Assembly: GCA_938030915.1 (NCBI GenBank)
Contig: CALHIO010000162.1
Coordinates: forward strand, 1 to 9,473
Origin: an uncultured Gemmatimonadota bacterium
GTDB lineage: Bacteria; Gemmatimonadota; Gemmatimonadetes; Longimicrobiales; Gaopeijiaceae
Length of the DNA: 9,473 bases
Direction of reading: 5' to 3'
Shown piece after piece: positions 1 to 6,131 of the stretch. Numbering within the stretch: the stretch's first letter is position 1; every line of letters starts with the position of its first letter. The notes beneath the pieces are model-generated. The model was given only the letters and a program-made list of their open reading frames with translations. It made no database searches and had not been told where the DNA came from. The position numbers and the translations under genes are program-made.

Positions 1-43
1 TGGCCGGGCCCGCTCCGACGTATCCTCTCCGGGGCGTGCGTCT
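1..43. other. short unassigned left edge
   Basis: These bases lie downstream of the stop codon of the minus-strand hydrolase gene. No coding frame, RNA signature or convincing terminator hairpin can be seen in so short a piece. Any neighbour to the left is outside the window. Confidence 0.4.
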
Positions 44-1144
44 TCAGCGCATGCGACCCGGGAGCCGTATGGACGCTACGATACCCGCGTGGTCCGAGGG
101 CCAGAGACCGCTCGGTGTCCGGTCAGCTTCCTTCGTTCCGACGATATCGGCCCGGAACCAGCCCCTGTGATGTCCGGCGTCAACACTCTCCTGCGCCGTC
201 CGGAGGAGGACGAAGTCGATCCGCTGATCCGGGGTTCGGGCCGGGTCGCCGTCCTCCTGGCAGCACGTCACACCGTCCTCGCGCGACGGCTTCGGTGCCG
301 TCGCCCAGACGTCCAGAAAGCCCGCGTCGATCAGATTGCCATACGTCGGGGTCCATGTGCGTGACGACGGGTCAGCGGCCGCGTCGGAGTTCAGGTCACC
401 CATGAGCACGGTTGTCCCATCGAGCGCGGACAGGACCGAGTGCTGCAGCTCCGCGCCCTGAAGTTCGTGGATGTACCGGATCGGGTCGGTCGGACCGCTC
501 CCCTGCGTCTCGAGGTGTGTCGCAACGAAGTGCAGGGGTGCGCCGTCGTGTTCGATGGTCATGCGGACCCATCCGCGCACGAACTCCGCCGGGCCGAGCG
601 GGATCCGAGCCTCGTACAGCCCACGATCGGTCGCGATCGGCTCGACGTCGTCATGCGTGAGCATCACCACTCGGTCCTGGACCGTGATCGCCGGTAGCCC
701 CGTCGCACCCGGAGGTCCGATGGGCAGGGCGATCGTGGTCGTCGGTTGTATCACTGCGACGGAGTAGGGAAGGCCGCGGGCCTCGATTTCGGCCACGGTG
801 GCCTGCAGCAGGTCCGGTCCGGGCGCCTGCGCCACGAAGTCGAGGCCACCTTCCGCGTTGGGGATCAGCGCACCGGTCTCGTATCCCACCGCTTCCTGGA
901 GGGCGACGACTGCCGGCTTCCGGTCCTCGAGCTCACGGACGATCTCGACGACCCGCTCGTCGATATTGCTCGCCTGTACCTCGGCCCAGAATTGTGCTGT
1001 GGCCGGAATGACCTGACTCAGGTTCGAAAGGTCGAGACGGAAGAGCGGGCCGGTGTCTCCCCCCAGCCACAGATTCTGGGTGTAGACCGAAAGCGGGGCG
1101 GAGTGCTCTCCGTTCCCGGAGACGATGGTGAAGTCCGGTGTCAT
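44..1144 (-). CDS. endonuclease/exonuclease/phosphatase-family hydrolase, probable mature part of a frameshifted lipoprotein
   Basis: The 366-residue product has the metal-dependent EEP (DNase I/sphingomyelinase/inositol phosphatase) fold signature in order: the strand LSVYTQN with Asn24, ALQEA with the metal-binding Glu84, VATHLE with His210, MGDLN with Asp250 and Asn252, RIDFVLL with Asp310, and WPSDHAG with the catalytic-type Asp351-His352 pair. A TCCQ segment (Cys294-Cys295) precedes the RIDF strand, as in some secreted EEP proteins. The family cleaves phosphodiester bonds or phosphomonoesters in nucleic acids, phospholipids or inositol phosphates; the sequence does not show which substrate applies. 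The ATG start follows a GAGGAGG Shine-Dalgarno-like stretch by 10 bases, but no signal peptide is present in this frame. A lipoprotein leader lies immediately upstream in a different frame (see the 1141-1242 entry), so the native protein is probably an outer-surface or periplasmic lipoprotein and the ATG may be internal. The catalytic domain is complete. Confidence 0.88.
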   Translation of the reverse strand: MTPDFTIVSGNGEHSAPLSVYTQNLWLGGDTGPLFRLDLSNLSQVIPATAQFWAEVQASNIDERVVEIVRELEDRKPAVVALQEAVGYETGALIPNAEGGLDFVAQAPGPDLLQATVAEIEARGLPYSVAVIQPTTTIALPIGPPGATGLPAITVQDRVVMLTHDDVEPIATDRGLYEARIPLGPAEFVRGWVRMTIEHDGAPLHFVATHLETQGSGPTDPIRYIHELQGAELQHSVLSALDGTTVLMGDLNSDAAADPSSRTWTPTYGNLIDAGFLDVWATAPKPSREDGVTCCQEDGDPARTPDQRIDFVLLRTAQESVDAGHHRGWFRADIVGTKEADRTPSGLWPSDHAGIVASIRLPGRMR

Positions 1145-1242
1145 GGGAGAGGAGCCTCCTCTTCGTCCGCGCAGGCGCCGACTGCGATCGACAGCGCGAG
1201 GAGGAACGTTGGTCTTTGGACTGCACGCACCATGCTGATCAT
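1141..1242 (-). CDS. 33-residue lipoprotein signal-peptide ORF, out of frame with the hydrolase
   Basis: This small ORF encodes a charged N-terminus (MISMVRAVQR), a hydrophobic core (FLLALSIAVG) and a lipobox ending VGAC at Cys24. The acidic DEEE that follows is typical of an exported lipoprotein tether. It has a good ribosome site: GAGG at 1251-1254 (minus strand), 8 bases before its ATG. It terminates at a TGA overlapping the ATG of the hydrolase ORF (ATGA). The hydrolase reads in the -1 frame relative to this leader. One extra C in the CCC run just before the junction would fuse the two into a single lipoprotein of about 400 residues. I infer that the leader belongs to the hydrolase and that the break is a recent frameshift, a sequence error or a recoding site. 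A free-standing 33-residue lipopeptide with translational coupling is the alternative. Confidence 0.6.
   Translation of the reverse strand: MISMVRAVQRPTFLLALSIAVGACADEEEAPLP
1148..1162 (-). repeat. perfect inverted repeat at the leader/hydrolase junction
   Basis: AGAGGAG and CTCCTCT flank a single central base, and the whole sits 4 bases upstream of the hydrolase ATG. In the minus-strand mRNA it can fold as a six-pair stem with a GGC loop that would pair up the GAGGAGG ribosome site of the hydrolase ORF. This could tie hydrolase initiation to translation through the leader, or assist ribosome slippage. It may also simply follow from Glu-Glu-Ala-Pro-Leu codons. The inverted repeat is seen directly; any function is inference. 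Confidence 0.45.
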
Positions 1243-1307
1243 GGGGTCATCCTCGGATATGGTGAATTGGATGCCTGAACATCGGCCGCCCGCGTTCCCG
1301 CTTCTTT

Positions 1308-1345
1308 ACGTAGGGTGACGTAGTCGGGTGAGCCGCTTGACGTAG
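1308..1345 (+). promoter_or_regulatory. three ACGTAG direct repeats, possible regulator-binding sites
   Basis: ACGTAG occurs at 1308-1313, 1318-1323 and 1340-1345. The starts are 10 and 22 bases apart, close to one and two helical turns, and the second and third copies extend to TGACGTAG. They lie in the divergent region upstream of the -35 element proposed for the NosR-like gene. Such phasing suits cooperative binding of a regulator on one face of the helix. No regulator gene is present in the window, so the assignment rests on pattern alone. Confidence 0.35.
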
Positions 1346-1359
1346 CCGCCCCGGCGGCT
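1344..1359. promoter_or_regulatory. perfect GC-rich palindrome upstream of the NosR-like gene
   Basis: AGCCGCC and GGCGGCT are separated by CC. The palindrome overlaps the last ACGTAG repeat and ends 15 bases before the proposed -35 element. No T-run follows, so a terminator for either flanking gene is unlikely. An operator for a dimeric regulator is a reasonable inference. Confidence 0.3.
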
Positions 1360-1374
1360 CGCGCGTGCTCGCGA

Positions 1375-1403
1375 TTGCTGAGCTCCGGCGCTGCGCGTAT
1401 GCT
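1375..1403 (+). promoter_or_regulatory. probable sigma70-like promoter giving a leaderless NosR-like mRNA
   Basis: TTGCTG (1375-1380) and TATGCT (1398-1403) are separated by exactly 17 bases. The -10 hexamer ends 6 bases before the ATG at 1410, so transcription would start at or next to the A of the start codon. No Shine-Dalgarno sequence precedes that ATG, which agrees with a leaderless transcript. The -35 match is weak (TTG only); the -10 matches at four of six positions. Confidence 0.42.
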
Positions 1404-1409
1404 CGCGCG

Positions 1410-3593
1410 ATGCACCTGCGCGCGTCGATTCTTCGCGCGGCCATCGTGGCTGCGCTCTTCACGGTTCCTGGCGTCAGCCCCGTGCTCGGTCAGCGGATCG
1501 AACGCATCCCCGAATCGCTCATGCGAACGGTCATGCCCGAGGCTGACCGGTTCGGCGACGTCACGGGAGATCTGCCGGTCGTCGTCGCCTTCACCGTCGC
1601 ATCGGACGGCTCAGAGTTGGTGTCGGGGTACGTCTTCCTGACGTCCGATCTTCCGCCCGAACAGTACGGCTACAGCGGCCCCATCGAAGCACTCGTCGGA
1701 ATGCGCCCCGATGGCACGATGACCGGGATGCGCGTCACGGACTACAACGAGTCGTACATGCGGAGCATGGGTGACTTTCTCCGCACGCCGGGTTTCCAGG
1801 AGCAATTCGCCGGGAAGCATATCGGAGACCCCTTCCAGCTCTGGAACGACATCGAGGGCATCTCCCGTGTGTCGATCAGTGTCCGCGCCCTCTCGCGAGG
1901 AGTTCGTGACGCGGCGCGCAGGGTCGCCAACGCGTACGCCCTCATCGATGGTCCTTCGGCCGCGGCGACCGATGTGGTGGATCCGATCGGCATGTCGTGG
2001 TTCGATCTCCGTCAGTCGGGAATCGTGCAGCGCTTCGAGGTGACGGAGCCGGGTGAAGGCTCGGCGGGCATTGGTCTGGCCTTCATCGAGAATGATCGGC
2101 TGGGGGCGTACTTCCTGGGCGCTCAGCTGTACGAGCGTGCACAACGCTCGGCCGAGCGGCGTGGCGGGGCGGATAACCTCATGCTGTATACGATCGACGG
2201 ATCCCGCCTGAGACTGTTTCGACAGCAGGGCTGGAGCATCGAGCAGGACGGCGACACGACCACGATTGATCCAAGGAACGTGATCTCCATGGGGTTGCCC
2301 TCGGGGGGTATCGTCTCGGGCGAGGCGACGATGGTCGGGATCATGCTCGTGGATGCGTCCGTCGATCCGTCACGTCCGTTCCGCTTCGTGTACGACCTCG
2401 AAGCCTTCGGCGTACACTCGGTGGAGTATCTGAGTCTCGAGGCGCGCAGAGCCACTGCGGAAGCCGAGGCGATCGCCGCGGCTGAAGCGGCGGCGGCTTC
2501 GGCTTCGGCCGAGGCGGGGCCGCTCGAGACCGGTGCGCCCAACGAAACGGAGACGAGCGGCGAGGACTCACTCGCAGACAGCGCGGAGGCCGAGGCCCTC
2601 GAGGATGCGGCGATCGGGGTCGAGGTCGAGGGGGCCACGTCGACGCGGGGGTCGAGTCCCGAATCGGGGATCCCACCCCTCGAGGATGCAGCCCCGCCCG
2701 AGACCCGCGAGGCGCCACCAGCCCTCGATTTCGTGCTTACGGAAGACGAGTCGCTCCTCGATCGAACCCTCGCGGAGGCATCGTGGGGCCGACTGGCGCT
2801 GATGGCGTTCGTCATCGCGCTGGCGACCGCGGCGTTCTTGACGAAGCTGACGCCCCTCCGCTGGGCTTCGCTCGGCGTGACGCTGGTCGTGCTGGGCTGG
2901 GTGGACGGAGGCTTCCTCTCCGTCTCGCACATCACGAGCGGAATCTGGACCGGTGTGGGCGTCTATCTGCGAGACCTGCCGCTCCTTCTCATGGTCACCT
3001 TCACCCTGGTCACCACACTCGTGTGGGGGCGCATGTTCTGCGGCTTCCTGTGCCCGTTCGGTGCACTTCAGGACATGATCGACGCGGTGGTGCCCACGTC
3101 GTGGAAGCGCCCGCTCCCGACACGGGTGCATCGCCCGGCGACGTGGGTGAAGTATGGCATTCTCGCGGTGATCCTCGTTCCGGCCGTTCTTGGCAGCCAG
3201 ATCAGTCTGTACCAGTACTTCGAACCGTTCGGGACGGTCTTCTTCTTGAGCCCGTCTCTCCCGCTCTGGCTCATCGCGGGGGCCTTTCTCGGGGCCTCGG
3301 TCGTCATCCCGCGCTTCTACTGCCGCTACGCGTGTCCGCTCGGTGCGGCGCTCGGTATCCTCTCCCTCGTCTCACTGCGACGCATCCCCAGGGTCGAGCA
3401 CTGCTCTCTGTGTTTCGTATGCGAGCAGAAGTGCCCAACAGGTGCCATCCGAAAAGACGTCATCGACGTTCACGAGTGCGTGCGATGCAACGTCTGTGAG
3501 GTCCAGCTCATCGAGCAGCAGGGCGTGTGTCGTCACGATATCGACGAGATTCGGCCGCGTCTTATTCAACTGAAGGTCGAGACCCGTGTCTGA
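1410..3593 (+). CDS. NosR/NirI-like membrane FMN and 4Fe-4S electron-transfer protein
   Basis: The 727-residue protein has a signal peptide or anchor (about residues 1-28), an extracytoplasmic FMN-binding domain (about 50-170), a further NosR-like region to about 340, an Ala/Glu-rich linker (about 341-440), about five membrane helices between 460 and 655, and a C-terminal ferredoxin. CxxxCP motifs occur at Cys544-Cys548 and Cys638-Cys642. The ferredoxin has CxxCxxCxxxCP (665, 668, 671, 675) and CxxCxxCx10C (690, 693, 696, 707). This layout is that of NosR/NirI proteins, which pass electrons across the membrane through covalently bound FMN. The flavinylation motif reads GISRVSIS, so the acceptor would be Ser155, not the usual Thr. 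The ATG at 1410 is preferred over an upstream GTG at 1365 because it gives a clean signal peptide and fits the promoter. The next gene, ApbE, would load the FMN. No nosZ is in the window, so I assign no nosR symbol. Confidence 0.85.
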   Translation: MHLRASILRAAIVAALFTVPGVSPVLGQRIERIPESLMRTVMPEADRFGDVTGDLPVVVAFTVASDGSELVSGYVFLTSDLPPEQYGYSGPIEALVGMRPDGTMTGMRVTDYNESYMRSMGDFLRTPGFQEQFAGKHIGDPFQLWNDIEGISRVSISVRALSRGVRDAARRVANAYALIDGPSAAATDVVDPIGMSWFDLRQSGIVQRFEVTEPGEGSAGIGLAFIENDRLGAYFLGAQLYERAQRSAERRGGADNLMLYTIDGSRLRLFRQQGWSIEQDGDTTTIDPRNVISMGLPSGGIVSGEATMVGIMLVDASVDPSRPFRFVYDLEAFGVHSVEYLSLEARRATAEAEAIAAAEAAAASASAEAGPLETGAPNETETSGEDSLADSAEAEALEDAAIGVEVEGATSTRGSSPESGIPPLEDAAPPETREAPPALDFVLTEDESLLDRTLAEASWGRLALMAFVIALATAAFLTKLTPLRWASLGVTLVVLGWVDGGFLSVSHITSGIWTGVGVYLRDLPLLLMVTFTLVTTLVWGRMFCGFLCPFGALQDMIDAVVPTSWKRPLPTRVHRPATWVKYGILAVILVPAVLGSQISLYQYFEPFGTVFFLSPSLPLWLIAGAFLGASVVIPRFYCRYACPLGAALGILSLVSLRRIPRVEHCSLCFVCEQKCPTGAIRKDVIDVHECVRCNVCEVQLIEQQGVCRHDIDEIRPRLIQLKVETRV

Positions 3594-4617
3594 GCCACGG
3601 TCGATCTCGAGGCGGGATGCACTTCGGATCACCGCCGGGGTCGGGATCGGCGCCGCCTTTGGCATCGGGATCGGGGCCGAAGTCCTGAAGCGTGCAGGTC
3701 TGCATCGTGCGAGTGAGACGCGGATCCGGATGGGGACGAGCGTGACACTGACCGTTGTGCACGAGGAGCGGGATGAGGCAGGAGCGATGATCGGCCAGAC
3801 CTTCGCCGAGATGGAGCGGCTCGAGGCGATCCTGTCCCGATACCGGCCCGACTCGGCGGTCGGGCGATTGAACGAGTCGGGGTCTCTGGAGGCGGCACCC
3901 CCGGAGCTGATCGAGGTGCTGGCTCTTTCGCTCGACGTGAGCCGTCGATCTCGCGGTGCCTTCGACGTGACGGTGGGCCCACTGGTCGACTTCTATCAGG
4001 AGTGGTTCGACGTCGAGCACGGTCCCCCCGAGGCTGTGGACGTGGATCGCGTGCTCGGCTTCGTCGGATATCGTGGCATCTCGATCGACGGCGAGACGAT
4101 CCGCTTTGCTCACGACCGCATGGCGATCTCACTCGACGGCGTGGCCAAGGGGTACATCGTCGACCGTGCGGTGGCGTGCCTGACGGGGGAAGGGGCCGAC
4201 CGCGTACTGGTGGATGCCGGCGGTGACATGACGTCCGGAGGGGACGGTCTGTCACACGAACCCTGGACGATCGGGATCCAGCACCCGCGTCTGGCTGACG
4301 AACTCGTGGGGCGAGTTCAGCTCAACGGGGGGAGCATTGCGACCTCCGGGGACTACGTGCGTCACTTCACGCCGGACCACCGCCATTACGATATCCTCGA
4401 TCCGCGAACGGGCCGCTCACCCGGGACGCTGAGTTCGGCGACCGTGCTGGCCCCGACCGCTGCGGAGGCCGATGCGCTGTCCACTGCGGTTCTCGTGCTT
4501 CCGCCGCGGGAAGGCCTTGCGCTCATTGACGAATACGAGGGCGCAGAGTGCCTGCTGATCTCCAAGACGGGAGAAGACCCTCTGTCGTCGCACGGGATGG
4601 CGGCTCGCCTGGGCTGA
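3586..4617 (+). CDS. apbE: FAD:protein FMN transferase, ApbE family, Tat-exported
   Basis: ApbE enzymes use FAD to attach FMN to a Thr or Ser of target flavoproteins outside the cytoplasmic membrane. The 343-residue product shows the family blocks in order: RMGTSV (MGT at 49-51), SRYRPDSAVGRLN (84-96), GAFDVTVGPL (124-133), LDGVAKGY (183-190), VDAGGD (209-214), ATSGDYVRHF (252-261), DPRTGR (272-277) and the metal-site segment ADALST (295-300). The N-terminus has a twin-arginine motif SRRDAL (8-13) followed by a Gly/Ala-rich hydrophobic stretch, so export as a folded protein is likely. The GTG start overlaps the end of the NosR-like gene by 8 bases and has AAGG about 9 bases upstream, so the two genes are translationally linked. 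The neighbour carries the obvious substrate domain. Length and motifs are normal for the family. Confidence 0.93.
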   Translation: MSEPRSISRRDALRITAGVGIGAAFGIGIGAEVLKRAGLHRASETRIRMGTSVTLTVVHEERDEAGAMIGQTFAEMERLEAILSRYRPDSAVGRLNESGSLEAAPPELIEVLALSLDVSRRSRGAFDVTVGPLVDFYQEWFDVEHGPPEAVDVDRVLGFVGYRGISIDGETIRFAHDRMAISLDGVAKGYIVDRAVACLTGEGADRVLVDAGGDMTSGGDGLSHEPWTIGIQHPRLADELVGRVQLNGGSIATSGDYVRHFTPDHRHYDILDPRTGRSPGTLSSATVLAPTAAEADALSTAVLVLPPREGLALIDEYEGAECLLISKTGEDPLSSHGMAARLG

Positions 4618-4678
4618 GCATTCGCCACTCGACATGGCAGGACCTGTCTCTGAATCGCTCTATCGCAACGACCCGTGT
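4618..4678. other. convergent gap without clear terminator
   Basis: Sixty-one bases separate the stop codons of the plus-strand apbE and the minus-strand FAD oxidoreductase gene. I see no strong hairpin with a T-run on either strand. Transcripts from both sides may end by Rho or overlap. Confidence 0.4.
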
Positions 4679-6103
4679 CTATCCGAGTCCGAGCGAGTGC
4701 TTCAGCGCTGCGCGCGCAGCGTGGTACCCGGCCATTCCGTGCACCCCTCCGCCTGGCGGTGTGGAGGCCGAGCACAGGTAGAGGTCCGGTCTGGGCGTGC
4801 GATATCCCGGCACCCCCCAACGCGCCGTGCCGATCGTCTGACCCAGAGTGAGCACGCCCCCGTTCACGTCGCCACCCACCAGGTTGCCATTCCACTGCTC
4901 CAGGCGTTCGGTATCCCACGATGCCCGAGCAAGAACCCGGTCGCGGAAGCCGGGAGCGAATCGCTCGATCTGCGACTCGATCAGCTTTGTCGCATCGCCC
5001 GTCCACCCGTTCGGGACGTGACAGTACGCCCACGCCGTGTGCTTGCCTTCGGGGGCCCGTGCCGGGTCGAAGAGTGAAGGCTGGCTGAGAAGCACGAAGG
5101 GGCGCTCGCTGACGTGGCCGGCGAGAGGAGCCGCCTCGGACGCCATGATCTCAGAGAGCGTGCCCCCGATGTGTACGGTGGCTGCGCGCGCGACCGTGGG
5201 GTCGCGCCAGGGGATCGGCGCGTCGAGTGCCCAGTCGACCTTGAACGCACCCGGCCCGTAGCGCCACCGGGCGAGCCGTGCGCGAAACCGATCGGGAAGC
5301 CCCGAGTCGTTCAGGGCCGCTACCTGCCCGTGGGTCAGAGCGAGCAGCGTCACTCGCGCACGAGGCACGTCCTCGAGTGATCGGATTTCGTGCCCGGTCT
5401 CGATCGTACCGCCCAGGGAGCGGAAGTACCGGGCGAGTGCTCCCGTCAGCGCGCCCGCACCTCCCCGCGGAAAGGGCCACCCGACCGCATGCGCCGCGAC
5501 GATCAGCGTCGCCCCGACCGCGCCGGTGAGGGCATGCGTGAGCGGGGTTCCGGCATGCGCGGCATTGCCCGCCAGAAGGGCTCGAGCTGCCTCGCCGCGG
5601 AATGCTCGGGCGATCCCGGGTGTCGACCGGAGCGCGAACGACGCGAAGCGGGCCATCAGGATCGGAGCCCTCGGCATCGAGAGCGGCGAGCGGAGGACGT
5701 GCTCGGCGAACGCAGGCCAGCGGTCGACGAACGGGCCGAACATGCGGGTCCATGTGCGCCCATCGTCCCCGAGCAGCGATGAGGTCTGATGGAGGTCCCG
5801 TTCGAGGATGGCGGTCGTGCCATCGGGTAGTGGGTGCGCCAGGGGCGTCTCGGGATGCACCCACTCGAGTCCGAACGATTCGAGTGGAAGCGACGAGAAG
5901 AACGGTGATCCGACACCGAGTGGATGGATCGCGGAACCGACGTCGTGCAGGAAGCCGGGAAGCGTGACCTCCTCGGTCCGTGCAGCACCTCCCACCGTAT
6001 CCGCGGCCTCGATCAAGAGCGTGGCGCAACCGTTTCGCTGAAGCTCGACGGCTGCAGCCAGCCCGTTCGGTCCAGCCCCGACTACGACGGCGTCGTACGT
6101 CAT
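4679..6103 (-). CDS. FAD-dependent oxidoreductase, PYROXD2/phytoene-desaturase-like
   Basis: From the ATG at 6103 the product is 474 residues. It begins at once with a Rossmann dinucleotide site, VVVGAGPNGLAAAVEL (6-21), with the acidic strand end IEAADTVGGAARTEE (31-45) expected for FAD binding. The C-terminus has the family's flavin-contacting segment, LYLCSASTPPGGGVHGMAGY (441-460). This is the carotenoid-desaturase/PYROXD2 branch of flavin amine-oxidase-like enzymes; its bacterial members are mostly of unknown substrate. No signal peptide is present, so it is probably cytoplasmic or peripheral on the membrane. An upstream in-frame ATG at 6178 would add 25 non-family residues and overlap the phosphatase gene, so I reject it. 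It is the last gene of the four-gene minus-strand operon, 28 bases after the phosphatase stop. No carotenoid genes are seen nearby, so a desaturase role in pigment synthesis is not supported. Confidence 0.87.
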   Translation of the reverse strand: MTYDAVVVGAGPNGLAAAVELQRNGCATLLIEAADTVGGAARTEEVTLPGFLHDVGSAIHPLGVGSPFFSSLPLESFGLEWVHPETPLAHPLPDGTTAILERDLHQTSSLLGDDGRTWTRMFGPFVDRWPAFAEHVLRSPLSMPRAPILMARFASFALRSTPGIARAFRGEAARALLAGNAAHAGTPLTHALTGAVGATLIVAAHAVGWPFPRGGAGALTGALARYFRSLGGTIETGHEIRSLEDVPRARVTLLALTHGQVAALNDSGLPDRFRARLARWRYGPGAFKVDWALDAPIPWRDPTVARAATVHIGGTLSEIMASEAAPLAGHVSERPFVLLSQPSLFDPARAPEGKHTAWAYCHVPNGWTGDATKLIESQIERFAPGFRDRVLARASWDTERLEQWNGNLVGGDVNGGVLTLGQTIGTARWGVPGYRTPRPDLYLCSASTPPGGGVHGMAGYHAARAALKHSLGLG

Positions 6104-6131
6104 CGAGCCGCTCGCCACGTCGCCCGGATGA

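Noticed and set aside
746..1318. 190-residue plus-strand frame opposite the hydrolase
   Set aside because: It runs antisense through the conserved EEP catalytic region and shows no recognisable domain or ribosome site.
1344..1359. palindrome as a transcription terminator
   Set aside because: No T-run follows on either strand, and it lies in a divergent promoter region with no gene ending there.
1365..1409. GTG start adding 15 residues to the NosR-like protein
   Set aside because: It lies between the proposed -35 and the true ATG, lacks a ribosome site and puts a polar stretch before an otherwise clean signal peptide.
2123..2935. 270-residue open frame antisense to the NosR-like gene
   Set aside because: It is a Ser/Ala-rich mirror of the low-complexity Ala/Glu linker and membrane region, with no domain or start signals.
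1410..3593. calling the gene nosR outright
   Set aside because: The domain layout matches, but nosZ and the other nos genes are absent and the flavin-site motif differs, so a family-level name is safer.
5151..6029. 292-residue open frame overlapping the FAD oxidoreductase on the same strand
   Set aside because: It is an Arg-rich translation typical of an off-frame reading of GC-rich coding DNA. The other frame has clear FAD motifs.
4679..6103. phytoene desaturase for carotenoid synthesis
   Set aside because: Shared fold only. There is no phytoene synthase or other carotenoid gene nearby, and the sequence resembles the PYROXD2 branch of unknown substrate.
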